Of a stretch of 64,000 nt of DNA, positions 55,035-64,000 are shown piece by piece. The notes under the pieces are model-generated. The model was not told the DNA's origin and searched no databases. It saw only the letters and a program-made list of their open reading frames with translations. The stretch is from Sinobaca qinghaiensis (GTDB taxonomy: Bacteria; Bacillota; Bacilli; Bacillales; Marinococcaceae): contig NZ_RAPK01000007.1 of NCBI RefSeq assembly GCF_003610495.1, forward strand, positions 558,001 through 622,000. Reading direction: 5' to 3'. Numbering within the stretch: position 1 is the stretch's first letter; each line of letters begins with the position of its first letter. The position numbers and the translations under genes were made by a program.

Positions 55035-55883
55035 TTACGTTCTGTGAATAGCCAGAATGGCGCTCAGTTTTTCTCTCATATCTGTTCGTGATATCACGTC
55101 ATCAAGCTGGCCGTGCTTCAAAAGAAACTCAGCTGTCTGAAAATCTTCCGGCAGTTCCTGCCTGATCGTCTGTTCAATAATACGGCGGCCCGCAAACCCA
55201 ATTAATGCGCCAGGCTCTGCAAAATTATAATCACCTAGAGAAGCAAAGCTTGCTGAAACTCCTCCGGTAGTGGGATGTGTCATGATAGATATAAACAACA
55301 GCCCTTCACGGTCCAGCTTCTTTAAAGCAGCGCTTGTTTTTGCCATCTGCATTAAACTAAGCACACCTTCCTGCATTCTTGCCCCGCCTGAAGAAGAAAA
55401 CATAACAAACGGTACGCCATCAGCTGCGGCCTCTTCAATAGCACGTGCTATTTTTTCTCCTACTACCGATCCCATGCTTCCCATGCGGAACCTGGAATCC
55501 ATAACGCCGGCTACGACAGGATGACTGTCTATTGTTCCTTTTCCGGTAACGACCGCTTCATGCAGATCTGTTTTTTTCTTATCCTGTTCTACTTTTTTCA
55601 TGTAGTCAGGAAAACCGAGCGGATCCGAAGAAACCAAATACGTATTGATCTCGGAAAAAGTGCCCTCGTCGAAAAGGCCTTCAATTCTCTCCGGAGCAGT
55701 AATCGGCATATGATGCTGGCAGTTCATGCATACCATTTGATGTTTACGCAGTTCTTTCGTGTAAACAATGGTTTTACATGAAGGACATTTTGTCATAACT
55801 CCTTCATTCATACTGGCAGGCTGCTGCCTTTCAGGAGGCACTGTAGCATATCTTCTTTTTTTATTAAAAAAATCTTTTAACAC
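55035..55883 (-). CDS. accD: Acetyl-CoA carboxylase carboxyltransferase beta subunit
   Basis: Partner of AccA. The 282 residues have an N-terminal zinc ribbon (CPSCKTIV and [10 protein letters not shown]) and the carboxyltransferase fold with [40 protein letters not shown] and [17 protein letters not shown]. The start is GTG 55883 with AAGAAGGTG upstream. It leads the accD-accA pair; biotin carboxylase genes are elsewhere. Confidence 0.97.
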   Translation of the reverse strand: MLKDFFNKKRRYATVPPERQQPASMNEGVMTKCPSCKTIVYTKELRKHQMVCMNCQHHMPITAPERIEGLFDEGTFSEINTYLVSSDPLGFPDYMKKVEQDKKKTDLHEAVVTGKGTIDSHPVVAGVMDSRFRMGSMGSVVGEKIARAIEEAAADGVPFVMFSSSGGARMQEGVLSLMQMAKTSAALKKLDREGLLFISIMTHPTTGGVSASFASLGDYNFAEPGALIGFAGRRIIEQTIRQELPEDFQTAEFLLKHGQLDDVISRTDMREKLSAILAIHRT

Positions 55884-55962
55884 GCGTACACCTTCTTTGC
55901 TTTCCTATAAAGAATGTCTATTTTTTTAAAACAGAAATAAGCAGATTCACAAATAAACGGAT

Positions 55963-55997
55963 AGAAAGCGACCGATATGCGTTAACGATCGCTTTCT
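55963..55997 (-). terminator. Hairpin after the malic enzyme gene
   Basis: AGAAAGCGA-CG pairs with CG-TCGCTTTCT across an 11-base loop, 62 bp after the malic enzyme stop. The downstream T content is modest, so it may terminate only partly. Confidence 0.6.
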
Positions 55998-56058
55998 TTC
56001 CGTAAACATTTCTCTTATTTTATCACGTAGCCTGTTATATATGGGAATAAATTTTAAA

Positions 56059-57297
56059 TTAATCTTTATCGATAATAGAAAGGCGGCGTGTTTTTTCAGC
56101 CACTTCCTCCGGATCAACTTCTTTACGGGCTACTCCTGTTTCCATTGCTGTTTTAGCTACGGCTGCTGCCACTGCAGGGGCAACTCTTCCGTCGAATGGA
56201 TTCGGAATAACGTAATCTTCCGAAAGATCGTTGTCTGCAATTAAATCAGCGATGGCATATACGGCTGCTTTTTTCATTTCTTCGTTAATGTGCGTAGCGT
56301 TTACGTCAAGCGCTCCTCTGAAAATACCCGGGAATGCAAGAACGTTATTAATCTGGTTAGGAAAGTCTGATCTTCCTGTTCCAATTACGTGGGCTCCGGC
56401 CTCTTTAGCCTCATGAGGCATGATTTCCGGATCCGGGTTGGCCATTGCAAAAATAATAGGATCTGCATTCATTGTCTGTACCATTTCTTTTGTCAATGCG
56501 CCTGCTACGGATACCCCGATAAATACGTCTGTATTTTTGATGATATCTTTAAGTTCTCCTGAAGCCTTATCTTTATTTGTTACTTTAGCAACCGCTGCTT
56601 TTACGTCATTCATTCCAAAAGAACGGCCTTCATAAATAGCCCCTTTGGAATCACAGAGAATAACGTCACGTACGCCAAGACGCTGCAAAAGCTTGATAAT
56701 GGCAATACCAGCAGATCCGGCTCCATTAATCACAACGCGGATTTCAGAAATCGGCTTGCCGTTAAGCTTCAATGCGTTAATCAGGCCGGCTGCTGTAACG
56801 ATGGCTGTTCCATGCTGATCGTCATGAAATACAGGTATGTTCGTTTCTTTTTTTAAGCGTTCTTCTATAATAAAGCAGTTAGGAGCCGCTATGTCTTCTA
56901 AGTTAACGCCGCCGAAAGTTGGTGACATCAGCTTAACGGTTTCTACAATTTTGTCTACATCTGTTGTATCAAGGCAGATTGGGAATGCATCTACACCTGC
57001 AAACGATTTAAAAAGGACAGCTTTTCCTTCCATTACGGGAAGAGAAGCTTCGGGACCGATGTTTCCAAGACCTAACACGGCAGTACCATCTGTCACAACA
57101 GCAACCATGTTTCCCTTCATCGTATATTCAAATACTTTCTGCTTGTCTTCAAAGATAGCTTTACACGGTTCAGCCACACCCGGTGAATACGCTAAACTTA
57201 AGTCTCTGGAATTGCGGACGGGTACTTTAATTCCTGATTCAAGCTTCCCCTGATTTGCTCGATGAATATGAAGGGCTTCTTCTCTTGTCGTTGGCAC
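56059..57297 (-). CDS. ytsJ: Malic enzyme, YtsJ-like (NADP type)
   Basis: Oxidatively decarboxylates malate to pyruvate; the B. subtilis relative YtsJ prefers NADP and supplies NADPH during growth on malate. The 412-residue protein has the core LAYSPGVAEPCKAI, GPEASLPVMEGKAVLFKSFA, the metal-binding EDIAAPNCFIIEE with FHDDQHGTAIV, and the nucleotide motif INGAGSAGIAI. I prefer GTG 57297: the GTG at 57306 directly abuts the AGGAGA ribosome binding site, whereas the second leaves ten bases. Confidence 0.93.
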   Translation of the reverse strand: MPTTREEALHIHRANQGKLESGIKVPVRNSRDLSLAYSPGVAEPCKAIFEDKQKVFEYTMKGNMVAVVTDGTAVLGLGNIGPEASLPVMEGKAVLFKSFAGVDAFPICLDTTDVDKIVETVKLMSPTFGGVNLEDIAAPNCFIIEERLKKETNIPVFHDDQHGTAIVTAAGLINALKLNGKPISEIRVVINGAGSAGIAIIKLLQRLGVRDVILCDSKGAIYEGRSFGMNDVKAAVAKVTNKDKASGELKDIIKNTDVFIGVSVAGALTKEMVQTMNADPIIFAMANPDPEIMPHEAKEAGAHVIGTGRSDFPNQINNVLAFPGIFRGALDVNATHINEEMKKAAVYAIADLIADNDLSEDYVIPNPFDGRVAPAVAAAVAKTAMETGVARKEVDPEEVAEKTRRLSIIDKD

Positions 57298-57400
57298 GTA
57301 ATCCACTCTCCTTTTATATAACTGCGTTTACTCTATAGGGCAAGTTTTTCGATAACTTGCAAAACTTCTTTAATTATAACAGATCAAACAAACTAGTTCA

Positions 57401-60400
57401 TCATTCCGAGGGTTTAAAAACAATAAATTCTTTCGGAATATATTTTTCCATTTCTTTCATAAAATGGAGGTTTGGCGATGCTTTCAAATGACTGCCCAGC
57501 TGCACTGTCTCTCTTGTACGTTCATAAAAAACGTTCACAGCCACAGGACCAGGATACTGGTTTACTACTTTTTTCACCTGTTTTATTACGCCTTGTTTTT
57601 CCAGGTGTTCGTCTACTTTTAACCAGAGCATAGACCGGCTCTGGGCATGGAGTTCCGGCAGACTCAGGACAGCTTCTGCAATAATCTGGAGGCTGCGTCC
57701 CTTTGCTTCTGTTCTTCCCTGGATGAGCATCGGTACTCTCTGTTCGATCAGCGGCCTGACTTTCCGGTAGACAAATGGAAATATTACTACTTCTGCCGAA
57801 GCATCTCCGTCCGTTATCGTAAGAAATGCCATTTTTTCTCCCTTTTTTGTCCGGATTTCCCTGCACTCTTCTTCAATACCTGCGACCCATATTTTTTTCA
57901 GGCCTTCTTTAATATTTCCCAGTTCTGCCAGTTGATAGGAAGGCAGAAAATGGCTGTATTCATCCAGAGGATGTCCGCTTAAATAAAGGCCGGTTGCTTC
58001 TTTTTCTGCTTCGTAAGCTTCCTTGGCGGTATATGGTTCGGCCTCCACATAACGGAAATCCTCGTCTCCGGAATCGATAAGACCTCCCAGCTCTCTTTGA
58101 AACCCGGCAAACTCCAGAGCACGGTCAATAGAGGCAAGCAGCACCGTCCGGTTTTTACCCCATTCATCACAGGCTCCGGATTTAATGAGCATTTCCAGAC
58201 CGCTTCGTCCAAATTCTTTTATGTTAACACGGATACAGAAGTCAATTAAGTCTTTAAACGGCCCTTTTTTCCGTTCTTCTATAAGCGAATACACTGCTTT
58301 GTTTCCAACCTGCCTGATCATGTTAAATCCAAACAGAATCTGTTCTTTTTCCAGTTTGAACGTAGAATAACTTCTGTTTATAGAGGGAGGCAGAAACGTG
58401 ATTCCGCTCTTTTCCGCTTCCCTTTTGTACTGACCGAGTTTGCTTTTATTGTGCACGTGAAGAGTCAGAAGGACCGTATAAAAAACGGCCGGCTCGTTGG
58501 CTTTTATATAAGCCAGCTGATAGGAGATAACGCTGTATGCAACAGCGTGGCTTTTATTAAAGCCGTAATCGGCAAAACGGACGATCGTATCATACACATT
58601 CGAAGCCGTATCCGAACTGTATCCCTTCTGCACAGCTCCGCTAATAAACGCTTCCCTCTCTTTTTCCAGCACTTCTCTTTTTTTCTTGCTGACCGCCCGC
58701 CGGAGAAGATCAGCCTGTCCATAGGAATATCCGGCCATCAGTGCAGCTATCTGCATAATTTGTTCCTGATAAACAATAACCCCATAGGTGTCGCCTAAAA
58801 TCGGCTCCAGATCCGGATGGGGGAACTCCGTTTTTTCTTTCCCATGTTTACGGGCTGCATAATTAGGAATAAACTCCATTGGACCCGGACGGTACAATGC
58901 GTTTACCGCTGTAATATCTTCAAATCGATCCGGACGGATCTGCTGAAGGGCTTTTTTCATTCCGTCGGACTCCAGCTGAAAGACGCCATCTGTGTTTCCT
59001 TGAGCCAGCAGGGCAAAAGCCGCGGCGTTATCAAGAGACAGGTTCCGAAGCGAAAACTGATGATCTTTTCGTTTTATCAATTCTTCCATACGCTGCAGCA
59101 TCGATAAATTCCTCAGGCCGAGGAAATCGATTTTCGTCAATCCCTGTGCTTCGAGTACTCCCATAGGATATTGAGTTACCGGCACATTGCCCTCTTTGTA
59201 AAGCAGTGGAACATGATCTGTTAATTCGTGTCTGCTGACAATAACACCGGCGGCATGTACTGAAGTATGCCTGGGCATTCCCTCTATCTGAGCAGCCAGT
59301 TTCATCACAGCTGCAGCCGCTTTTTCCCGTGTAATAAATGCTTTCATGTCTGCGTTTTCCTGAATTGTTTCCGCTATGGTTTTCTGGCGGCCCGGCTGGG
59401 CGGGGATGTAGCCGGCCAGTTTTTCGATCAGCGCCTGCGGCGTTTCCAGTATTCTTCCGATATCACGGATCGCCGCTCTAGCCCCAAACGTTCCGAAGGT
59501 GCCGATCTGTGCTACGTGGGAAACACCGTACTTTTCCGCCGTATATCGAATCACTTCATCGCGCCGGTCATCTTGAAAATCAATATCAATATCCGGAAAA
59601 CTGATCCGGTCCGGATTTAAAAAACGTTCAAACAAAAGTTCATGCTTCAAGGGATCCACATCTGTTATTTCCAGCACATAGGCGGCAAGGGATCCTGCCG
59701 CAGATCCTCTTCCCGGCCCTACAGCAATACCGGCTGTCCGGGCAAATTGTATAAAATCCTGCACGATTAGAAAATAATCGGCAAATCCGGTGTTTTCTAT
59801 AATAGTTAATTCATAGGTCAGCCTTTCTTCCGCTTGAGCGGAAGGGACGCTGAACCTTTTTTTCAAACCTTCCCGGCATAAGTAATTTAATTCTTCGACT
59901 GAATTATTTTTATATTGAAGAGGAAAAGAGGGCAGTGAAGGCGTCGATGGGCGGAGGGTGACAGCGCAGGCATCAGCAATCCGCACGGCGTTCGCGGCAG
60001 CTTCGCGCTGCATTTCCGACTCCTGGGGAAAAGGCGTGAGCGCATGTTCCGGAATGTCACTCCGATCCATCTCCCGCACAGGAATCCCTTGTTTCACAGC
60101 CTGGAGTGCTATTAATGCTTTGTATTCTTTTTGATCCGCCATTCGGACATTGTTTCCTGCAACAACCGGCAGATCAAAGGAGCGTGCGGCTTCTTTCCAC
60201 TCTTCCAGGCCGGCTGTACCTTCTTCTTCCGGCCACTCTAGATAAAGCCTTCCCGCTGCTACTGTATCTTTGTATTTTTCCAGCGTATCTTTCACCCAGC
60301 CTTTTTCTTTAAGCCGGATCCAGTACGCCGCTTCACTTTCTTCCCATGGAAGAACAGCAAATAAATGATCTGTTCTTCCCGCTAGATCATCCAGGGATAA

Positions 60401-60709
60401 GGACCTGCGCTGGCTTTCCGAAGACAAACGCATCAATTCCTGATAGCCTTTGTCATTTTCGGCGTATAGAGAAAGGCAGAATGCGTCCTGGTGCACCCCT
60501 TTGAGCGTGAGCTCTATTCCAATAACAGGCTTGATCCCTGCTTCCATGCAGGCATTATAAAATGGCACTGCTCCAAACATTGTATTGGTGTCTGTAAGAC
60601 CCAGAGCTTCTATACGATGGTACCCGGCCGTTTCAACCAGTTTGTTTATACGGGCCGTACTGTACAACAGACTGTATTCGCTATGTATATGAAGCCTTAC
60701 TTCCTTCAT
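57401..60709 (-). CDS. dnaE: DNA polymerase III alpha subunit DnaE
   Basis: The second replicative polymerase of Gram-positive bacteria, error-prone and used to extend RNA primers before PolC. The 1102 residues contain an N-terminal PHP domain (HIHSEYSLLYSTARI), the family C palm with AVGPGRGSAAGSLAAYVLEI and FPDIDIDFQDDRRDEVI, FLGLRNLSMLQRMEEL, a helix-hairpin-helix region and a C-terminal OB fold (MAFLTITDGDASAEVVIFPF). It starts at ATG 60709 with AAAGGAGG. The sporulation genes ytrH and ytrI, found between dnaE and nrnA in B. subtilis, are absent. Confidence 0.96.
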   Translation of the reverse strand: MKEVRLHIHSEYSLLYSTARINKLVETAGYHRIEALGLTDTNTMFGAVPFYNACMEAGIKPVIGIELTLKGVHQDAFCLSLYAENDKGYQELMRLSSESQRRSLSLDDLAGRTDHLFAVLPWEESEAAYWIRLKEKGWVKDTLEKYKDTVAAGRLYLEWPEEEGTAGLEEWKEAARSFDLPVVAGNNVRMADQKEYKALIALQAVKQGIPVREMDRSDIPEHALTPFPQESEMQREAAANAVRIADACAVTLRPSTPSLPSFPLQYKNNSVEELNYLCREGLKKRFSVPSAQAEERLTYELTIIENTGFADYFLIVQDFIQFARTAGIAVGPGRGSAAGSLAAYVLEITDVDPLKHELLFERFLNPDRISFPDIDIDFQDDRRDEVIRYTAEKYGVSHVAQIGTFGTFGARAAIRDIGRILETPQALIEKLAGYIPAQPGRQKTIAETIQENADMKAFITREKAAAAVMKLAAQIEGMPRHTSVHAAGVIVSRHELTDHVPLLYKEGNVPVTQYPMGVLEAQGLTKIDFLGLRNLSMLQRMEELIKRKDHQFSLRNLSLDNAAAFALLAQGNTDGVFQLESDGMKKALQQIRPDRFEDITAVNALYRPGPMEFIPNYAARKHGKEKTEFPHPDLEPILGDTYGVIVYQEQIMQIAALMAGYSYGQADLLRRAVSKKKREVLEKEREAFISGAVQKGYSSDTASNVYDTIVRFADYGFNKSHAVAYSVISYQLAYIKANEPAVFYTVLLTLHVHNKSKLGQYKREAEKSGITFLPPSINRSYSTFKLEKEQILFGFNMIRQVGNKAVYSLIEERKKGPFKDLIDFCIRVNIKEFGRSGLEMLIKSGACDEWGKNRTVLLASIDRALEFAGFQRELGGLIDSGDEDFRYVEAEPYTAKEAYEAEKEATGLYLSGHPLDEYSHFLPSYQLAELGNIKEGLKKIWVAGIEEECREIRTKKGEKMAFLTITDGDASAEVVIFPFVYRKVRPLIEQRVPMLIQGRTEAKGRSLQIIAEAVLSLPELHAQSRSMLWLKVDEHLEKQGVIKQVKKVVNQYPGPVAVNVFYERTRETVQLGSHLKASPNLHFMKEMEKYIPKEFIVFKPSE

Positions 60710-60792
60710 CGTTACCCTCCTTTCCTGATCACTGTTCTTTCTTTAGTATGCCCCGCTTTTTTTCCAAAAACAAGAAATCTACATGGCACAAA

Positions 60793-60812
60793 GCCGCCTT
60801 ATAAAAGGCGGC
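60793..60812 (-). terminator. Hairpin between nrnA and dnaE
   Basis: GCCGCCTT pairs with AAGGCGGC around a four-base loop, 31 bp after the nrnA stop. Only TTTGTG follows on the minus strand, so termination may be incomplete. Confidence 0.55.
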
Positions 60813-60842
60813 CAGTGAGTAAAAATGTTTCATTTCAAAGGA

Positions 60843-61802
60843 TTAAGTCTGCTGCTCCTGACAGAGACTGTTTAACTCTTCTATGATTGCTTTTGTTTCT
60901 GCCAGATCCTCTGCTTTTGCCCCGGAAGCATTAGGATGTCCGCCCCCGTTATGACGGGCGGCTAATTCATTGATAACTATTCTTTTAGAGCGGAGCCTTA
61001 CCCGATAGCTGCCATCTTCATTTTCCACGAAGAAAACCCACGCTTTAATGCCTTCCACATCAGCGAACACATTCATCAGTGCAGAGGAGCCGTTTATGGT
61101 TACGTTATATTCCTTGAGAAGAGACTGCGTTAAATACATCACTCCTACACCGTTCGCAGATAGTTCAAAGTCAGACAGCACTTTTCCTTTAAGACGGACG
61201 AGCGTTTCTTCACTGCTGTAGAATCCGGCAAAAAGGGAAGCCGGATCAATTGGATACTTCAATGCTTCCGCAGCCATCTGCAGCGTTTTTGGAGTTGTGT
61301 TGGAATGCTGGAAGCGCCCCGTATCGCCGATAATGCCCGCGTAGAAAAGCCGGGCGGCTTCCGCCGGGATCTCCCAGGCTTTTTCTTCTTTGAGCCACAG
61401 TGCAAAAGACATCATCATTTCGCACGTCGAGCTTGATTTGGTATCCACCCAGGAAGGCTCTCCATATACGTCCACTTCGGGATGGTGGTCAATTTTAGCC
61501 ATCTGTCCTGCTTTATCCCATCCGCTTCCATCTATTCGTTCTCTATTTGCTGTATCACAGATAATATACAGGGACTTTTCAAGCAGGGCTGCTGTTTCTT
61601 CACTCATAGACACTAGAAAAGAGAGGCCCGGCTCGTCCTCCCCCTGCATGACTACATGCTTTGCCGGTTCGTTATGCTTGATTAAAGCGGCAAGACCTCC
61701 CTGTGAGCCAAGGGCGTCCGGATCCGGCTTTTCATGCCTTAAAATAACAATGTTCTCATAGCTTTGTATCGCTTCATATATTTGCTGCATTATACTGCTC
61801 AT
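60843..61802 (-). CDS. nrnA: Bifunctional oligoribonuclease/pAp phosphatase NrnA
   Basis: Degrades very short RNAs (nanoRNA) and dephosphorylates 3'-phosphoadenosine 5'-phosphate, linking RNA turnover and sulfur assimilation. The 319-residue DHH protein has metal motifs RHEKPDPDALGSQGGLAAL, ICDTANRERIDG and AKIDHHPEVDVYG, and the C-terminal DHHA1 motif HNGGGHPNASGA. It starts at ATG 61802 and lies between dnaE and the divergent ytpI. Confidence 0.96.
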   Translation of the reverse strand: MSSIMQQIYEAIQSYENIVILRHEKPDPDALGSQGGLAALIKHNEPAKHVVMQGEDEPGLSFLVSMSEETAALLEKSLYIICDTANRERIDGSGWDKAGQMAKIDHHPEVDVYGEPSWVDTKSSSTCEMMMSFALWLKEEKAWEIPAEAARLFYAGIIGDTGRFQHSNTTPKTLQMAAEALKYPIDPASLFAGFYSSEETLVRLKGKVLSDFELSANGVGVMYLTQSLLKEYNVTINGSSALMNVFADVEGIKAWVFFVENEDGSYRVRLRSKRIVINELAARHNGGGHPNASGAKAEDLAETKAIIEELNSLCQEQQT

Positions 61803-61837
61803 ACTAATTCTCCTTTTCTAATGTTCTGTAGTGAGTA

Positions 61838-61867
61838 TTGCGGACGGTCTTTATAAAAAGGTACAAT
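61838..61867 (+). promoter_or_regulatory. Probable promoter of ytpI
   Basis: TTGCGG and TACAAT are separated by 18 bp on the plus strand, 27 bp before the ytpI start. Confidence 0.45.
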
Positions 61868-61894
61868 GAAGCTGCTAAGAAAGGAGAGATTTAC

Positions 61895-62215
61895 TTGTCC
61901 CAGTTTTTTATTATTCTGATTGTCGTTTCTGCGGCATTCTACCTTTTTCAAAAAGTAAAAGCGTTCCGTGCCTCTTCTCCCGGCCTGAAACGGTGGACGC
62001 AGACTAAAGCAAATATCAGCCTCGGCACAGCGCTTGCTTCAGTAGGGCTGCTGCTGTTGTTTACGAACCGCGGCCTTGTGGATATTATTATTGGAAGCAT
62101 ATTTACCCTTCTCGGAGCAGCAAATATTCTGCTTGGCATGCGGGCTTATAAATTATACAAGCCTTATGCTGCTAAAGAAGTTGAGCAGGAGCGTAATCAA
62201 CGGGAACCTTCTTAA
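61895..62215 (+). CDS. ytpI: YtpI family membrane protein
   Basis: A 106-residue protein with three predicted transmembrane helices (about 3-20, 39-58 and 61-80) and a charged C-terminus. It resembles B. subtilis YtpI, of unknown function. The start is TTG 61895, chosen because AAAGGAGAG lies at proper spacing; an ATG 57 bp upstream has no ribosome binding site and would precede the promoter. It is divergent from nrnA and convergent with ytoI. Confidence 0.8.
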   Translation: MSQFFIILIVVSAAFYLFQKVKAFRASSPGLKRWTQTKANISLGTALASVGLLLLFTNRGLVDIIIGSIFTLLGAANILLGMRAYKLYKPYAAKEVEQERNQREPS

Positions 62216-62236
62216 TTATTTTGTATACCGCCATTT

Positions 62237-62276
62237 ACAGGCTGCCGTTCTTACAGAAACCGGCTGCCTGTTTTTT
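62237..62276 (+). terminator. Terminator of ytpI
   Basis: ACAGGC-GCC pairs with GGC-GCCTGT around a long loop, followed on the plus strand by six T residues, 21 bp after the ytpI stop. Confidence 0.8.
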
Positions 62277-62312
62277 ATGGTCTTAAAAACTGCTCTGTCT
62301 GCCCCGCTGTAC

Positions 62313-63629
62313 TTATCGATCTAGCAGCTGTGCCATCATTAATGCTTTTCCAACAATAGCACCCTTATGGTAAAGCTCTACATCAATTTTCCCATTTTTT
62401 CTTCCTACATCAAGCATTTTCCCTTTTAAATCAATTGTACTTTCAATTTGTACAGGCTTAATAAAATAGATTGTAATATTCTCTACAGAAATGTCGCCGC
62501 GTTTGTACTGCTTCAGCAGACGACTGCCTGTTTCCGTTACAAGAGTGGTCAGAACGCCATAGGAGATCATTCCAAGATGATTGGTCATCTGCGGACTCAG
62601 CTCACACTTATATACATATTCCGAGCCCGGTTCCGTTTCATGAAAACGACTTGTAACGAGGTCTTCAATCGTTTCTCCTACGTGCGGCTGTCTCTGTACC
62701 ATCTGCAGCGCTTTGAGCACATCCTGGCGGCTGATCACGCCAAGGAGGTGACGGTGATCATCAATAACAGGGAGAAGTTCAATCCCCTCCCATACCATGA
62801 CGTGGGCGACAGAAGCGATACTTGTCCGCTCATTTACGGTAATGGGGGATTTAGTCATTACTTTTTCGATTGGAGTTGTCATCTGCGCTCCAAGAACATC
62901 TTTGGCTGCTACCATTCCCTGCACTTTCATATCTTCACTGATTACCGGATAACGGCTGTGGCCGGTACGTCCGTTCATTTCATGCCATTTATCAACCGTA
63001 TTGTCGGTTGTCATGTAATACGTATCCTGAAGAGGAATGAGAATATCATCCACAATCGCAATTTCTTTTTTAATTAACTGATCATAAATGGCCCGGTTAA
63101 TCATCGTTGCAACCGTAAAGGTATCGTAGCTTGTCGTAATGACCGGAAGTCCGAGTTCATCGGCAAGCGTGATAACATTTTCGTTTGTATCAAACCCGCC
63201 CGTAATCAACACAGCTGCTCCTGCCTCCAGGGCCAGCTTATGCACCTGATAGCGGTTTCCAACAATCAGCAGATTCCCGGCTTCTACGTACCGCATCATC
63301 GCTTCCAGCTTCATCGCGCCGATTACAAATCGATTCAGCGTTTTATGGAGTCCATTACGTCCACCCAGCACCTGTCCGTCTACAATATTGACCACTTCTG
63401 CATAGGTAAGTTTTTCTATGTTTTCTTTTTGCTTCTTTTCAATACGTATGGTCCCAACCCGCTCGATTGTGCTGACAAGCCCTTGATTTTCTGCTTCTTT
63501 AATAGCCCGGTAAGCGGTACCTTCACTTACCTCCAGCGTTTTCGCTATCCGCCGCACCGATATTTTCTCTCCCACATCCAGATCCGTAATATGGTGGAGA
63601 ATTTGTTCATGCTTTGTTGTCATGTTCAA
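62313..63629 (-). CDS. ytoI: CBS/DRTGG-domain regulator YtoI
   Basis: A 438-residue multidomain protein of unknown function, likely a nucleotide-sensing transcription regulator. It has an N-terminal winged helix (ISVRRIAKTLEVSEGTAYRAI), a DRTGG domain (about 65-180), two CBS domains (about 195-310, with VMTKSPITVNERTSIASVAH and LLPVIDDHRHLLGVIS) and a C-terminal hotdog domain (about 320-438) ending GKALMMAQLLDR. The CBS pair may bind adenine nucleotides. It starts at ATG 63629 with AGGAGG. Confidence 0.9.
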   Translation of the reverse strand: MNMTTKHEQILHHITDLDVGEKISVRRIAKTLEVSEGTAYRAIKEAENQGLVSTIERVGTIRIEKKQKENIEKLTYAEVVNIVDGQVLGGRNGLHKTLNRFVIGAMKLEAMMRYVEAGNLLIVGNRYQVHKLALEAGAAVLITGGFDTNENVITLADELGLPVITTSYDTFTVATMINRAIYDQLIKKEIAIVDDILIPLQDTYYMTTDNTVDKWHEMNGRTGHSRYPVISEDMKVQGMVAAKDVLGAQMTTPIEKVMTKSPITVNERTSIASVAHVMVWEGIELLPVIDDHRHLLGVISRQDVLKALQMVQRQPHVGETIEDLVTSRFHETEPGSEYVYKCELSPQMTNHLGMISYGVLTTLVTETGSRLLKQYKRGDISVENITIYFIKPVQIESTIDLKGKMLDVGRKNGKIDVELYHKGAIVGKALMMAQLLDR

Positions 63630-63691
63630 GCCTCCTCTTTTCCCAAACCTCTATACCTTTTTTCTTTATCGTTTCAAACTGTATTACTCTT

Positions 63692-63720
63692 ATTATACGT
63701 TTCTGTTATATACAATTCAA
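63692..63720 (-). promoter_or_regulatory. SigA promoter for ytoI
   Basis: On the minus strand TTGAAT and a perfect TATAAT are separated by 17 bp, 63 bp before ytoI. The rest of 63630-63897 holds only this promoter and the terminator at 63845-63880. Confidence 0.75.
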
Positions 63721-63844
63721 CTAACCTCTTTCTGTCAGGTGTTTCTTCTGTCCGCTGTATAAAACAGCCGGCTTTTCCGCCACTCATTATTAATACAGCT
63801 GCTCCTGAAAACGGAGCTTTGGAAAACCTGTTCTATTCATGTAA

Positions 63845-63880
63845 CGAAAAAAAGCTGCTTTCCGTCTCCGGAAAACAGCT
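63845..63880 (-). terminator. Terminator of the ytkL-like gene
   Basis: AAGCTG-TTTCCG pairs with CGGAAA-CAGCTT around a four-base loop, followed by seven T residues on the minus strand, 17 bp after the stop at 63898. Confidence 0.88.
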
Positions 63881-63897
63881 TCATCCTGTTACAGTTT

Positions 63898-64000
63898 TTA
63901 TAAGTCGGTGCCTTCGCCGGCACTCCATGCAGCTCCCTCAGCCGGGGAAATGGAAGAAACAAAAGCTTCCGGATCCTGCTTAATCGGCGGCATCGTGTTG
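63898..64000 (-). CDS. ytkL: Metal-dependent hydrolase, UPF0173/YtkL-like (C-terminus only)
   Basis: Only the last 34 codons are in the window. They read NTMPPIKQDPEAFVSS followed by ISPAEGAAWSAGEGTDL and a stop. The segment matches the C-terminus of metallo-beta-lactamase-fold hydrolases of the UPF0173 family, in which a conserved histidine lies just before the NT(F/M)P motif. Position near ytoI agrees with B. subtilis ytkL. The catalytic domain lies outside the window. Confidence 0.75.
   Translation of the reverse strand, partial: NTMPPIKQDPEAFVSSISPAEGAAWSAGEGTDL

Noticed and set aside
62448-63077. A 209-codon open frame on the plus strand inside ytoI
   Set aside because: It is antisense to a well-supported multidomain gene and has no recognisable domain or ribosome binding site.

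Overview
The window is a stretch of chromosomal core genome from a low-to-mid G+C Gram-positive bacterium of the family Bacillaceae. Gene content, order and strand closely follow the ysmB-sdh-uvrC-lcfA-mutS2-pheST and infC-thrS-dnaI-gapB-polA-phoPR-citZ-pyk-accDA-dnaE-nrnA-ytoI segments of Bacillus subtilis (recalled, not searched). Promoters, T-box leaders, a FadR operator, CcpN-type boxes and a SigW promoter also read as Bacillus-type. Slots that hold sporulation genes in B. subtilis are closed or filled by other genes here, which suggests an asporogenous lineage. I see no rRNA, tRNA, CRISPR array, insertion sequence or prophage. Fifty-five of the 58 genes are on the minus strand.

Layout from left to right. 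1-2613: end of a MarR regulator and the general PTS genes ptsI and ptsH. 2614-8445: an intergenic segment with a possible small RNA, ysmA, the succinate dehydrogenase operon sdhCAB with a long leader, and a Ktr-type potassium channel. 8555-17085: yslB (plus strand), uvrC, trxA, a fatty-acid oxidation cluster (etfA, etfB, fadB, fadR, lcfA), an unannotated 27-codon membrane peptide gene and yshE. 17118-25777: mutS2, polX, cvpA, zapA and the T-box-controlled pheST. 26125-30560: ysgA, ysdC, a dimeric dUTPase, ysdB (plus strand, SigW promoter) and infC-rpmI-rplT with an attenuator leader. 30863-43373: thrS with a T-box, a solitary mqnC-like radical SAM gene, dnaI, dnaB, nrdR, speD, gapB, coaE, mutM and polA. 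43663-55883: phoPR, the TCA genes citZ-icd-mdh, ytwI, fxsA, pfkA-pyk and accDA. 56059-64000: malic enzyme, dnaE, nrnA, ytpI (plus strand), ytoI and the end of a YtkL-like hydrolase.

The metabolic genes fit together. PfkA and Pyk run lower glycolysis while GapB and malic enzyme supply gluconeogenesis and NADPH. CitZ-Icd-Mdh and SdhCAB cover much of the TCA cycle. LcfA, FadB and EtfAB degrade fatty acids, whereas AccDA starts their synthesis. Carbon-source control is visible in the DNA: HPr (Ser46 present), cre-like sites at lcfA and ptsH, and two CcpN-type boxes at gapB. DNA replication and repair genes (dnaE, dnaB, dnaI, polA, polX, uvrC, mutM, mutS2) are the other large group.

No defence island or other obviously new multi-gene system is present. 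The best leads are small: a candidate small RNA at 2742-2885, the 27-codon gene at 16565-16648, a heptapeptide-repeat tail on IF-3, the reorganised lcfA/fadR regulation and the set of missing sporulation genes.
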